From an uncultured Prevotellaceae bacterium (GTDB lineage Bacteria; Bacteroidota; Bacteroidia; Bacteroidales; Bacteroidaceae): a DNA stretch of 64,000 nt. The DNA is taken from assembly GCA_902776665.1 (NCBI GenBank), contig CACYQZ010000004.1, positions 62,001 through 126,000 of the forward strand. The letters run 5' to 3'. The notes under the pieces are model-generated. The model saw only the letters and a program-made list of their open reading frames with translations. It did not search any database and was not told the DNA's origin. A program made the translations under genes and the position numbers. How positions within the stretch are numbered: the stretch's first letter is position 1; each line of letters opens with the position of its first letter. Below are positions 34,087 to 41,353 of the stretch, piece by piece.

Positions 34087-34737
34087 CTATTTCTCGAAAT
34101 GCTGGTAATCTTTGAGTGATTTCCAGTCGCCTCCCCAACGGAATCCACGCTGCTTGAAAAGGCGGTAGGCGAGGTCGTTGCGCGTGATTTTGTACTTGAA
34201 ATTGCGCGAGCGATTGGCATAGAATCGGGCGGTCGCGGGCTGCACGTCGAGTGTGCCGTCCTTGCGCCGTTTCACGCAAGGATTTTGAAGTGGATTGAGG
34301 TCGATGGCGAGTCCCTGCGCGTGTTTCGAGAGTTTTCGGCTACCGCTGACGGCGCGAAAACAGAAGCACGAGGTGTTGTTGGCCTGCATCGAGCGTTCGT
34401 CGTCGGCATCGAAGTCGTCGATGAGGCGGATTTGGGCGATGGGATAGCGCTGGCGATAGAGTTCGCGGAAAATCGCGATGAGGTCTTGGGCAATCGCCTT
34501 GTTGCAGACGAGTTCGCCCTGTTGCGTCGCGCCGTCAAAGTCGCAGTAGGTCAGCGTGAGCAGGCGCAAATCAGCCCGTCTGACGGTGCAGTGCGACGGA
34601 TAGGAACGGCCTTGCATACGGCTGAAAACGGCGTCGCTGAGGGTGTCGGCACGGAAAATTTCGCCTTGCGCCGCCATTTCAATCGACGAAAAGAGCATCA
34701 TCGCCCAAAAAACGATATTTTTTCGTGAAATCAGCAT
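34087..34737 (-). CDS. M15-type metallopeptidase (D-Ala-D-Ala carboxypeptidase-like)
   Basis: A 216-residue secreted peptidase. A signal peptide ends at about residue 21 (SSIEMAAQ|G). The metal site of the VanY-like M15 family is partly visible: SKHAQGLAIDLNPLQNP (H-x6-D) and GDWKSLKDYQHFEK (final H). Family members cut D-amino-acid peptide bonds in the cell wall; this one is of the short peptidase_M15_4 kind. The ATG at 34737 is used; a longer frame to 34788 lacks a signal peptide. Confidence 0.85.
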   Translation of the reverse strand: MLISRKNIVFWAMMLFSSIEMAAQGEIFRADTLSDAVFSRMQGRSYPSHCTVRRADLRLLTLTYCDFDGATQQGELVCNKAIAQDLIAIFRELYRQRYPIAQIRLIDDFDADDERSMQANNTSCFCFRAVSGSRKLSKHAQGLAIDLNPLQNPCVKRRKDGTLDVQPATARFYANRSRNFKYKITRNDLAYRLFKQRGFRWGGDWKSLKDYQHFEK

Positions 34738-34762
34738 AAAAAGTGGCTTTTTTTCGTGAAAA

Positions 34763-35431
34763 TCAACTTGATTGTACCCAAAAATCATACAGTTCGCGAA
34801 GCGTCTTAAAGACGCGCTCAGCGCCTTTTTCCGCCAGAATGTCGTCGGCCAAAGGCCCCGTGTTCACAGCCATCGTGCGACAGCCAGCGACCACGGCAGC
34901 CTCCACGCCCAACGGCGCATTTTCTACGACCAGACAGCGCTTTGCATCGGTGCAACCGCATTTTTTCATCCCCATCAAGTAGGGGTCGGGCGCAGGCTTT
35001 CCGCGTTCGACATCGTAGGCCGTCACCACCCTACTTTCATCGACAAAATCGGCGAAATCGTCCAACATTCGGGCGATGAGCGGTCGCTGGGCACTGCCAG
35101 TGACGATGCCGATGGCGCAACCGTTGTCCTTGAACAGCTGCATCAGGTCGAAAACACCATCAAAAATCACCGCCTGCGGCATCGAGTGGAAAATTTCCGC
35201 CTTTTTTTGGTACATTCGCATCGCTTCGTCGGTCGAAATCGTGAGATGTTGCTGTGCCCAGACCATCTCGCGAATCGTATCGACACCACGTGCGCCCTCG
35301 GTGGCATAGGCATCTTCCGCCGTCATCACAATGTCGAACTGCGCCATCGCCTGCTGCCAAGCCACAGCGTGGTTCGGCATCGAGTCGTAGAGCACGCCGT
35401 CCATATCGAAAAGTACCGTTTCAAGCCCCAT
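34763..35431 (-). CDS. HAD-superfamily sugar-phosphatase / phosphomutase-like
   Basis: A 222-residue HAD hydrolase with the beta-phosphoglucomutase-like cap. Motif I is VLFDMDGVLYDSMPNH (nucleophile and acid Asp), motif II GIVTGSAQR, motif III Lys in GKPAPDPYL, motif IV VVENAPLGVEAA. The substrate is not clear. It lies directly downstream of pgi on the same strand; the gap between them is an octamer repeat array. Confidence 0.9.
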   Translation of the reverse strand: MGLETVLFDMDGVLYDSMPNHAVAWQQAMAQFDIVMTAEDAYATEGARGVDTIREMVWAQQHLTISTDEAMRMYQKKAEIFHSMPQAVIFDGVFDLMQLFKDNGCAIGIVTGSAQRPLIARMLDDFADFVDESRVVTAYDVERGKPAPDPYLMGMKKCGCTDAKRCLVVENAPLGVEAAVVAGCRTMAVNTGPLADDILAEKGAERVFKTLRELYDFWVQSS

Positions 35432-35478
35432 TTCAACCTTTTAACTTTTTAACCCTTTAACCTTTTAACCTTTCAAGG
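35431..35478 (-). repeat. Octamer array at the pgi-HAD junction
   Basis: Plus-strand units TTTCAACC, TTTTAACT, TTTTAACC, CTTTAACC, TTTTAACC, TTTCAAGG at a strict 8-nt period. The last residues and the stop codon of pgi (ERLKG) and the start codon of the HAD gene are made from it. Confidence 0.75.
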
Positions 35479-36821
35479 ATTGCCTTCGATTCGGCCTCGT
35501 AGCCCGGTTTGTTGAGCAGGGCAAACATATTTTTCTTGTACGCCTCGACGCCCGGCTGGTTAAACGGATTCACACCGAGCAAATTGCCGCTGATGCCACA
35601 GCCGAGTTCAAAGAAATAAATCAGCTGACCGAGGTAATATTCATTGAGTTGGGGCATCGTGATGAGAATGTTCGGCACACCGCCATCAACGTGCGCCAGT
35701 TGCGTGCCGAGTTCAGCCATTTTGTTCACCTCATCGACGCGCTTGCCAGCGAGGAAGTTCAGTCCGTCGAGATTTTCCTCGTCAAACGGGAAATCGACAC
35801 GATTTTCGGGCTGTTCGATGCTGATGACGGTCTCAAAAATCGACCTTTCACCATCTTGAATCCACTGACCCATCGAGTGTAAATCGGTCGTGAAGTCGCA
35901 CGAAGCCGGGAAAATCGCCTTGCCGTCCTTGCCTTCCGACTCGCCATAAAGCTGTTTCCACCACTCGGCAATGAAATGCAGTTTCGGCTGATAGTTCACC
36001 ATAATTTCAATCTTCTTGCCACTCTGGTAGAGGGCGTTGCGCGCGGCAGCATACTGCGCGGCGATGTTCTCCTCGAACGGAACGTCCTTGCCGCATTGCT
36101 TTTCCATATCCTGCGCACCCTTCACCAATGCCTTGATGTCGAATCCGGCGCAGGCCACAGGCAGCAGTCCAACCGGTGTGAGCACCGAGAACCGACCACC
36201 CACATTGCCAGGAATCACAAACGACTTGTAGCCTTCTTTGTCGGCGCAGGTTCGTGCAGCACCTTTTTCCGCGTCGGTCACGGCGACAATCACCTCGCGA
36301 GCCTCATCCTTGCCGCGCTGTTGCTCGCATTGCTTCTTCAGCAGACGGAAAGTCAGCGCGGTTTCGGTCGTCGTACCCGATTTCGAGATGTTAATCACGC
36401 CGAAACGCTTGGTTTTCAGGTATTCCGTGAGTTCAAACAGGTAGTCCTCGCCGATGTTGTTGCCAGCGAAGAGGATGACGGGTGTTGGGTGTTGGGTGTT
36501 AGGTGTTGGGTGTTGAAGCCACGCAAACGAATTGCTGAGTGCCTCAATCACCGCACGCGCACCGAGATACGAGCCTCCGATGCCAGCCACAACCACCACT
36601 TCGCATTTTTCGCGCAGCGAGTCGGCCACCGCCTGAATTTCGTCGAGAAACGCCTCGCTGATGCTCGTCGGCAGATGCAGCCAACCCAGATAATCATTAC
36701 CCGGACACGTGCCGTTTTCCATCGACAACTGTGCCTCTTTCACTTTCGGCTCAAAAGCCTTCACAGCGCCTTCACCGAGGAAGCACGCCGCTTTCGTCAA
36801 GTCTAATCCAATTTTTTTCAT
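35457..36821 (-). CDS. pgi: Glucose-6-phosphate isomerase
   Basis: Interconverts glucose-6-phosphate and fructose-6-phosphate. A 454-residue short-form [56 protein letters not shown] with the catalytic region, and C-terminal [15 protein letters not shown]. Two repeats interrupt it. At about residues 103-114 a heptamer array encodes [12 protein letters not shown] in a surface loop just before VILFAGNN. The last residues come from the octamer array. The frame is intact. It has a duplicated promoter (36879-37008). Confidence 0.94.
   Translation of the reverse strand: MKKIGLDLTKAACFLGEGAVKAFEPKVKEAQLSMENGTCPGNDYLGWLHLPTSISEAFLDEIQAVADSLREKCEVVVVAGIGGSYLGARAVIEALSNSFAWLQHPTPNTQHPTPVILFAGNNIGEDYLFELTEYLKTKRFGVINISKSGTTTETALTFRLLKKQCEQQRGKDEAREVIVAVTDAEKGAARTCADKEGYKSFVIPGNVGGRFSVLTPVGLLPVACAGFDIKALVKGAQDMEKQCGKDVPFEENIAAQYAAARNALYQSGKKIEIMVNYQPKLHFIAEWWKQLYGESEGKDGKAIFPASCDFTTDLHSMGQWIQDGERSIFETVISIEQPENRVDFPFDEENLDGLNFLAGKRVDEVNKMAELGTQLAHVDGGVPNILITMPQLNEYYLGQLIYFFELGCGISGNLLGVNPFNQPGVEAYKKNMFALLNKPGYEAESKAILERLKG
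36481..36515 (-). repeat. Heptamer array inside pgi
   Basis: Five copies of GGTGTTG (one GGTGTTA) on the plus strand, i.e. CAACACC on the coding strand, 35 nt, encoding [12 protein letters not shown] in frame. Confidence 0.92.
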
Positions 36822-36878
36822 TGTAACAATCTTTTTATCCTATTTTTTCTGATTTTTCCACATATTCCTTACGGACTG

Positions 36879-36909
36879 CAAAGTTACGCATAAGCGAGCA
36901 GAATACAAA
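36879..36909 (-). promoter_or_regulatory. Promoter of pgi, proximal copy
   Basis: Minus strand: TTTG (36906-36909), 19 bp, TAACTTTG (36879-36886), 58 bp upstream of the pgi ATG. It lies in one of two 32-bp direct repeats. Confidence 0.8.
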
Positions 36910-36977
36910 AGAAAAACTCGTTTTTCTTTTCATTCTCGAGCGAAAGGAGTTCCCTTGAGCAAAGCGAAAAACTTCTC

Positions 36978-37008
36978 GAAAGTTACGCATAAGCGAGCAG
37001 AATACAAA
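36978..37008 (-). repeat. Duplicated promoter upstream of pgi, distal copy
   Basis: The text from 36979 to 37010 repeats 36880-36911 exactly for 32 bp, 99 bp further upstream. It keeps the TTTG and the 19-bp spacer; the -7 box is TAACTTTC because the match stops at its last base. The 67 bp between copies are purine-rich with no gene. The whole 36822-37116 gap holds only these promoters and the plus-strand promoter at 37056. Confidence 0.85.
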
Positions 37009-37055
37009 AGGAACAGAAAAAATTTTTTCTGTCGCGTAAAAAAAATGTCGAATCG

Positions 37056-37087
37056 TTTGGTCGTTTCGTTTTTTTGACGTATCTTTG
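37056..37087 (+). promoter_or_regulatory. Promoter of the outer-membrane protein gene
   Basis: TTTG (37056-37059), 20 bp, TATCTTTG (37080-37087), 29 bp before the ATG. Confidence 0.82.
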
Positions 37088-37116
37088 CAAAAATAAATTT
37101 TAATTAGGTAAAATAT

Positions 37117-37740
37117 ATGAAAAAGATTCTCATTGCAACATTGCTGCTTGTAAGCACCCTTTCGGCGAATGCCCAGAGAGAAAAATACAGTGGTTCTCTA
37201 CGCACATACGCTGGTATGAATTTTAGCAGTGTGAAAAGCGACCCTAATTACAATGTTGTCGTCGGCACTCCGAAGACAAAATTGGGACTTGTCGTAGGTG
37301 CGGAACTTGAATATCAAATCAATAACATTTTCGCCATCTCAGGCGGTCTGAAATATTCGCAGATGGGATACAAACTTGATGGAGGAAAAAACATCAGCAT
37401 CGACTGCATCGACGTTCCACTTCTATTCCATGCCTATTTTTTAAAGGGATTCGGGGTGTATGCGGGAGTACAGCCTGGACTGAATGTCAATATTGACAAA
37501 TCGATAGAACCATACGTCGAAGACATGAAGGCCGACATTTTGGCAGGCATCACCTATGAATTCAAGAACATCGTGCTCGACCTTTCTTACACCCGTGTTC
37601 TCTCGATTACATCGGACGATTATTTTAAAAATAAGGCGTTTACGGTGACGCTGGGTTATCGATTCGAACTTTTCAAGCGAGAGTTGAAAGACCCGTCAAA
37701 GAACAAATATAATATTATTATGCCATCCATTGGATACTAA
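37117..37740 (+). CDS. Small outer-membrane beta-barrel protein (porin family)
   Basis: A 207-residue protein with a cleavable signal (VSTLSANAQ|R) and an OmpA-like eight-stranded barrel pattern: SLRTYAGMNFSSV, KLGLVVGAELEYQIN, FAISGGLKYSQMGYKL, GFGVYAGVQPGLNVN, TYEFKNIVLDLSYTRVL, FTVTLGYRFELF. This is the opacity/porin-like family frequent in Bacteroidetes. Codons are more AT-rich than its neighbours'. It is monocistronic or co-transcribed with the aquaporin 59 bp downstream. Confidence 0.82.
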   Translation: MKKILIATLLLVSTLSANAQREKYSGSLRTYAGMNFSSVKSDPNYNVVVGTPKTKLGLVVGAELEYQINNIFAISGGLKYSQMGYKLDGGKNISIDCIDVPLLFHAYFLKGFGVYAGVQPGLNVNIDKSIEPYVEDMKADILAGITYEFKNIVLDLSYTRVLSITSDDYFKNKAFTVTLGYRFELFKRELKDPSKNKYNIIMPSIGY

Positions 37741-37799
37741 TAGAATTAAATTTATTATTTTTAATCATTTTATTAACTCATTTTAAAAAAAAGATTATT

Positions 37800-38474
37800 A
37801 TGAAAAAGTATTTAGCAGAAATGGTGGGCACATTCGTGCTTACGTTCTTGGGCTGCGGCGCGGCTGTGGCTCTGGGTTGTGGTGCTGAAAACACGGCGGC
37901 CATCGTCGGAACAGCCTTCGCATTCGGTCTTTCGGTCGTGGCGATGGCCTACACGATTGGCGGCATTTCGGGTTGCCACATCAATCCGGCAATCACGCTG
38001 GGCGTATTCCTCAATGGCGGCATTTCGGCCAAGGATTGCGGTATGTACATGGTGTTCCAGGTCATCGGTGCCATTCTGGCTGCCGCTGTACTCGCTGGCA
38101 TCGTTGCCACTGACCCGAGTCTCGTCATCACCACCGCTACGGGTGCCAATGGCTGCACGTATGGCGTGACCAACGGCCTCATCGTTGAAATCGTGCTGAC
38201 GACGCTGTTCGTGCTCGTCGTGCTCGGTGCCACGTCGAAGACCAACGGCGCCACCAACAACTTCGCAGGTCTGGCCATCTGTCTGACGCTGATTCTGATT
38301 CACCTCGTGGGCATCCACTTCACGGGCACTTCCGTGAATCCCGCTCGCTCGATTGGCCCGGCTCTCTTCGAGGGTGGCGAGGCGCTGAGCAACCTCTGGG
38401 TGTTCATCGTTGGCCCGCTCGTGGGCGGTGCATTGGCAGCAGTCATCTGGAAAGTGATTGAGCCTGCTGAATAA
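37800..38474 (+). CDS. aqpZ: Aquaporin Z-type water channel
   Basis: A 224-residue MIP-family channel with six TM helices and both NPA-type loops: GGISGCHINPAITLG and GTSVNPARSIGPALFEGGEAL. The selectivity filter residues (His in HLVGIHFTGTSVNPAR and the following Arg) fit water-selective AqpZ rather than a glycerol channel. It ends with WKVIEPAE. It is followed by a strong inverted repeat. Confidence 0.95.
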   Translation: MKKYLAEMVGTFVLTFLGCGAAVALGCGAENTAAIVGTAFAFGLSVVAMAYTIGGISGCHINPAITLGVFLNGGISAKDCGMYMVFQVIGAILAAAVLAGIVATDPSLVITTATGANGCTYGVTNGLIVEIVLTTLFVLVVLGATSKTNGATNNFAGLAICLTLILIHLVGIHFTGTSVNPARSIGPALFEGGEALSNLWVFIVGPLVGGALAAVIWKVIEPAE

Positions 38475-38497
38475 AAATCTAATAAATCGCAATGTTG

Positions 38498-38536
38498 TGA
38501 ACCTCAGAAGTCTTGAATTCAGACTTCTGGGGTTCA
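38498..38536 (+). terminator. Inverted repeat after aqpZ, possible terminator
   Basis: A 16-bp stem with one wobble (TGAACC.CAGAAGTCT / AGACTTCTG.GGTTCA) and a 7-nt loop TGAATTC. It is followed only by TTTCC, so the U-tract is weak; it may act as a 3' stabilising hairpin. Confidence 0.55.
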
Positions 38537-38552
38537 TTTCCAAAATTAAAAC

Positions 38553-39266
38553 ATGAAAAAAATATTACTTGACGCACATACGCATACGGTGGCCTCGGGA
38601 CATGGCTACAGCACGGTGCAGGAAATGGCAAAAATGGCAGCCGAAAAGGGCCTTGAGGTGCTTGGAATCACAGAACACGGACCGGCTGTCCCTGGCTCAT
38701 GCCATAAGTTGTATTTCAAAAATATGTTCGTGGTTCCCCGCCAATTGTTTGGCATTCGCCTGCTGATGGGCTGCGAACTAAATATCCTCGACACGAATGG
38801 CTCGCTCGACCTCACCGACGAATACTTCGAAAGGCTCGATTTGGCCATCGCCGGCGTGCACGCCCCATGGTATCAGGGTGGTACGAAGGAGGAAAACACG
38901 GCGGGCATGATTCGCGTCATCAAAAATCCGAACATCAACATCATCAGCCACCCGGGCGACGGAGCGTGCGAACTCGACTACGAACCGCTGGTGCTGGCAG
39001 CGAAGGAGGCGCACACGCTGTTGGAGGTGAACAACCACTCGATGGCTCCGCAGCGCAAAAACATGGTGGTTCGCGACAACAACCTGGAGATTCTGCGCTT
39101 GTGCAAGAAGTACGAAGTGCCCACGATTCTCGGCAGCGACGCCCACGTCTCATACCAGATTGCCGACTACGAAAGGCTTTATCCGCTCTTGGCCGAAACC
39201 GATTTCCCCGACGAATTAATCATGAATTATTGGCCGGAGAAGTTTTTCAAATATCTCTTTGGATAA
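38553..39266 (+). CDS. PHP-domain phosphoesterase (YcdX-like)
   Basis: A 237-residue PHP-family hydrolase. Metal-binding motifs: LLDAHTHTVASGHG (HxH), ITEHGPAVPG, the middle NINIISHPGDGA, LLEVNNHSM and ILGSDAHVSYQIADYE. All trinuclear-site histidines and aspartates are present. YcdX-type members act on small phosphoesters; the substrate is unknown. It is transcribed in the same direction as aqpZ, after the hairpin. Confidence 0.88.
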   Translation: MKKILLDAHTHTVASGHGYSTVQEMAKMAAEKGLEVLGITEHGPAVPGSCHKLYFKNMFVVPRQLFGIRLLMGCELNILDTNGSLDLTDEYFERLDLAIAGVHAPWYQGGTKEENTAGMIRVIKNPNINIISHPGDGACELDYEPLVLAAKEAHTLLEVNNHSMAPQRKNMVVRDNNLEILRLCKKYEVPTILGSDAHVSYQIADYERLYPLLAETDFPDELIMNYWPEKFFKYLFG

Positions 39267-39310
39267 AAAATCACACCAAAATAGTAGCAAATTTTTAATT
39301 TTAGAAATGT

Positions 39311-39345
39311 TAAAAAATATAAGTGACTGATTTTCAGCCACTTAA
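39311..39345 (-). terminator. Intrinsic terminator of tRNA-His
   Basis: Minus strand: AAGTGGCTGA pairs with TCAGTCACTT (one G-T) over AAA, then ATATTTTTTAA. Confidence 0.8.
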
Positions 39346-39351
39346 CCGTTG

Positions 39352-39426
39352 GGTGCCTAGTCGGACTCGAACCGACGACATTCAGAACCACAATCTGACG
39401 CTCTAACCAACTGAACTATAGGCACC
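39352..39426 (-). tRNA. tRNA-His (GUG)
   Basis: A complete cloverleaf of 75 nt: acceptor GTGCCTA / TAGGCAC plus the His-specific extra G at -1 facing C73, D-arm AGTTCAGTTGGTTAGAGC, anticodon loop TTGTGGT (anticodon GTG), T-arm GGTTCGAGTCC. CCA is not encoded. Confidence 0.96.
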
Positions 39427-39456
39427 ATCAAACTTCCTTTTGTTGGAAAGCGGGTG

Positions 39457-39488
39457 CAAAGGTACAGGAAATATTTGACATCGCCAAA
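39457..39488 (-). promoter_or_regulatory. Promoter of tRNA-His
   Basis: TTTG (39485-39488), 20 bp, TACCTTTG (39457-39464) on the minus strand. Nothing else is seen in 39267-39584 besides the tRNA and its terminator. Confidence 0.85.
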
Positions 39489-39584
39489 TAATTCCTGATT
39501 TTTTTATCAATCGGACGAAAGAAAATCCTAAAATCGAGGAAAAATCCCCCGTAATTAGGACTTTCATTCGTTCAAATGACGTTT

Positions 39585-39986
39585 TTACTCAGCCTTTGCG
39601 GGTGCTTCTGCCGGTGCTGCCTCGGCTGCCGGAGCAGTTTCAGCGGCGGGAGCGGCTTCTGCGGGAGCGGCCTCACCAGCGCCAAAGCCCTGCGTATTGA
39701 CGGGATTGGTCGTCATGGTTTCGGTGGCTGCCTTCTCGAGCACGCTCTGGTCGGCAGAGGCGGTCGGAGCCACGTAGGCACAGATGACGCTGAACACGAC
39801 CATGGCTGCGGCCAGGGCCCATGTTGTTTTTTCAATGACGTCGGTTGTCTTGCGGACACCCATGATTTGATTCGACGAGGAGAAGTTCGAGGCCAGTCCG
39901 CCTCCCTTTGACTCCTGAATGAGCACGATGCCGATCATCAGCAGTGCTGCAATTACGATGAGAATTACGAATAATGTGTAAACCAT
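39585..39986 (-). CDS. secG: Preprotein translocase subunit SecG
   Basis: A 133-residue SecG: two TM helices (LFVILIVIAALLMIGIVLIQ and WALAAAMVVFSVICAYVA) around the conserved ESKGGGLASNFSSSNQIMGV loop. The C-terminal 50 residues are a low-complexity Ala/Pro/Glu tail (AAPAEAAPAAETAPAAEA) that is not part of the core family. It is the last gene of the sigma-54 activator-lptE-TPR-secG cluster, as is usual in Bacteroidales. Confidence 0.95.
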   Translation of the reverse strand: MVYTLFVILIVIAALLMIGIVLIQESKGGGLASNFSSSNQIMGVRKTTDVIEKTTWALAAAMVVFSVICAYVAPTASADQSVLEKAATETMTTNPVNTQGFGAGEAAPAEAAPAAETAPAAEAAPAEAPAKAE

Positions 39987-39989
39987 TTT

Positions 39990-40748
39990 TTAAGTATTAA
40001 TTTGTTTGTTATTGAGTATCAATTTTTCCAAAAATCGGATTTGGTCTGCAAAGTAAGCATTTTTTTTCGGATATAGCAAATTTAATCGCTGAATTATTTC
40101 CAAAGCCTTGTCATATCGCCCCTGTTTGATGTAAATTTTGGCCAAAGTCTCGGTAAAAATGCCTTCTTCGGCTTCATTTTCGTCATTTTTGTCTGACAAG
40201 TCGTATGCTTCGGGCGTGTAGTCGATTTCGTCCTTGAGTTTGATTTTTCCGCCTTCGTTTTGGATGAAGTTGTCGATGAGGTCCTGGCCTTTCATCTGGG
40301 GTTCTTGCTGCGGCTCGTTTTCTTCTTTCTCGACATCCAACAGATAGGAAACGTAGTCGATGGCTGCATCGGCGGGTGTCGGCTTGCGTTTCTGGCCCGT
40401 CGCGACCTTTTCTTCGGCTTCTTCCTTGGGAATCGACTCGAGGAAGTCGTTGATGAGGGTGATGGTTCGATTTTCCTCGTTGGCCTCGGCAGGCGCGGTT
40501 TCGGGCTCTTTTCCCAGTTGATAGTGGGCGGCTTCGACGAGGTTGAACAGCACTTTTCGGTCGCTGAAATAGACGGCGGCCTTGCGCAGTTCGGCGTCGA
40601 AAGTGGCATCGTGGAGCAGGTAGAGGTTTTGCAACATCAGAAGCCGCGCCGTCTGGTAATAGGGATGGAGCGCGAGCAGGCTGCGAAGCTCGTAGAGAGT
40701 CTCGCGGTTCATCTGTTCGGGGTGGTTGATGAGTTGCGTCAAGTCCAT
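39990..40748 (-). CDS. TPR-containing protein of the lptE-secG cluster
   Basis: A 252-residue cytoplasmic protein with no signal. It starts MDLTQLINHPEQMNRETL, has a helical N-terminal part (LLALHPYYQTARLLMLQNLY), an acidic linker rich in Glu, and near the end a TPR-like pair (ETLAKIYIKQGRYDKALEII, LNLLYPKKNAYFADQIRFLE). Such genes are regularly between lptE and secG in this order; function not established. The ATG at 40748 is chosen; a further 178 upstream in-frame codons are an open shadow of lptE. Confidence 0.78.
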   Translation of the reverse strand: MDLTQLINHPEQMNRETLYELRSLLALHPYYQTARLLMLQNLYLLHDATFDAELRKAAVYFSDRKVLFNLVEAAHYQLGKEPETAPAEANEENRTITLINDFLESIPKEEAEEKVATGQKRKPTPADAAIDYVSYLLDVEKEENEPQQEPQMKGQDLIDNFIQNEGGKIKLKDEIDYTPEAYDLSDKNDENEAEEGIFTETLAKIYIKQGRYDKALEIIQRLNLLYPKKNAYFADQIRFLEKLILNNKQINT

Positions 40749-40762
40749 TTTCCTATCTTTTT

Positions 40763-41320
40763 TTACCAGTTTGCGACTGTTGCGTTGAAAATTTGGTCGG
40801 TGAGTTCCTTCACCATCTGCGTGACGAGTTCTTCCTGCACGGCGTTGAGCGACTGTGTCGATTCGTAGGTGGTGGTGGCGGTGAAACTGCGTTCGAAGTC
40901 TTCGGAGTGGTTCACGTTGTTGGTGAATCGCACGTTGACGGTCATCGACAGTTCGACTTGCGCCGAATAGCCTTCGCTCGACACCGACTTGTTTCGTTGG
41001 TTGTATTGTGTGATTTCGCCCTCGATTTTCAGGTCGCCGTTGCGCTTCACTTGAATCAGTTTCGTGTGGTTGGCGTAGGTGTCCTTGAGTTGGTTGTTGA
41101 AGAGCGGCGCCATCGGTCCCCAGACGTAGTTCGCACGAATCGGGAAGTCGGCGATTTGGATGGTTTTCGTCTTGCTGTAGTCGATGCTCGCGCCGTTGAA
41201 CTTGTAACTGACGGAGCAAGAAGTGAACAGTGAACAGTGAATAGCGAATAGCGTTGCACCGACGATGAATCGGCCAACCCAACGCTTGATTCGATGATAT
41301 TTATTAATTTTACCCATCAT
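40763..41320 (-). CDS. lptE: LptE-like LPS-assembly lipoprotein
   Basis: A 185-residue outer-membrane lipoprotein of the Bacteroidetes LptE family, plug partner of LptD in LPS insertion. The mature start CSVSYKFNGASIDYSKTKTI and the later RGD-free pattern NGDLKIEGEITQYNQ and VNVRFTNNVNHSEDFERSF fit the family. Oddity: the hydrophobic part of the signal peptide, FAIHCSLFTS just before the lipobox cysteine (residue 35), is encoded by a heptamer array. The start is the first or second ATG (41320 or 41317), which themselves lie in another array. Confidence 0.85.
   Translation of the reverse strand: MMGKINKYHRIKRWVGRFIVGATLFAIHCSLFTSCSVSYKFNGASIDYSKTKTIQIADFPIRANYVWGPMAPLFNNQLKDTYANHTKLIQVKRNGDLKIEGEITQYNQRNKSVSSEGYSAQVELSMTVNVRFTNNVNHSEDFERSFTATTTYESTQSLNAVQEELVTQMVKELTDQIFNATVANW
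41222..41253 (-). repeat. Heptamer array encoding part of the LptE signal peptide
   Basis: Plus-strand units AGTGAAC, AGTGAAC, AGTGAAT, AGCGAAT, AGCG. On the coding strand it reads (G/A)TTCACT repeats, giving FAIHCSLFTS just upstream of the lipobox Cys. Confidence 0.85.
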
Positions 41321-41353
41321 TACTCACTACTCATTATTAATTATTAATTACTC
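41317..41353 (-). repeat. Heptamer array at the lptE-sigma54 activator junction
   Basis: Plus-strand units TCATTAC, TCACTAC, TCATTAT, TAATTAT, TAATTAC at an exact 7-nt period. It holds the stop codon of the activator gene and the start codon of lptE. Confidence 0.78.

Noticed and set aside
36880..37010. The 32-bp direct repeat considered as an integration (att) duplication
   Set aside because: It contains a complete promoter in the right direction for pgi and there is no integrase, tRNA or insertion between the copies.
40749..41282. A 178-codon upstream extension of the TPR gene
   Set aside because: It overlaps lptE in another frame and has no similarity to the TPR family; the start at 40748 fits the cluster.
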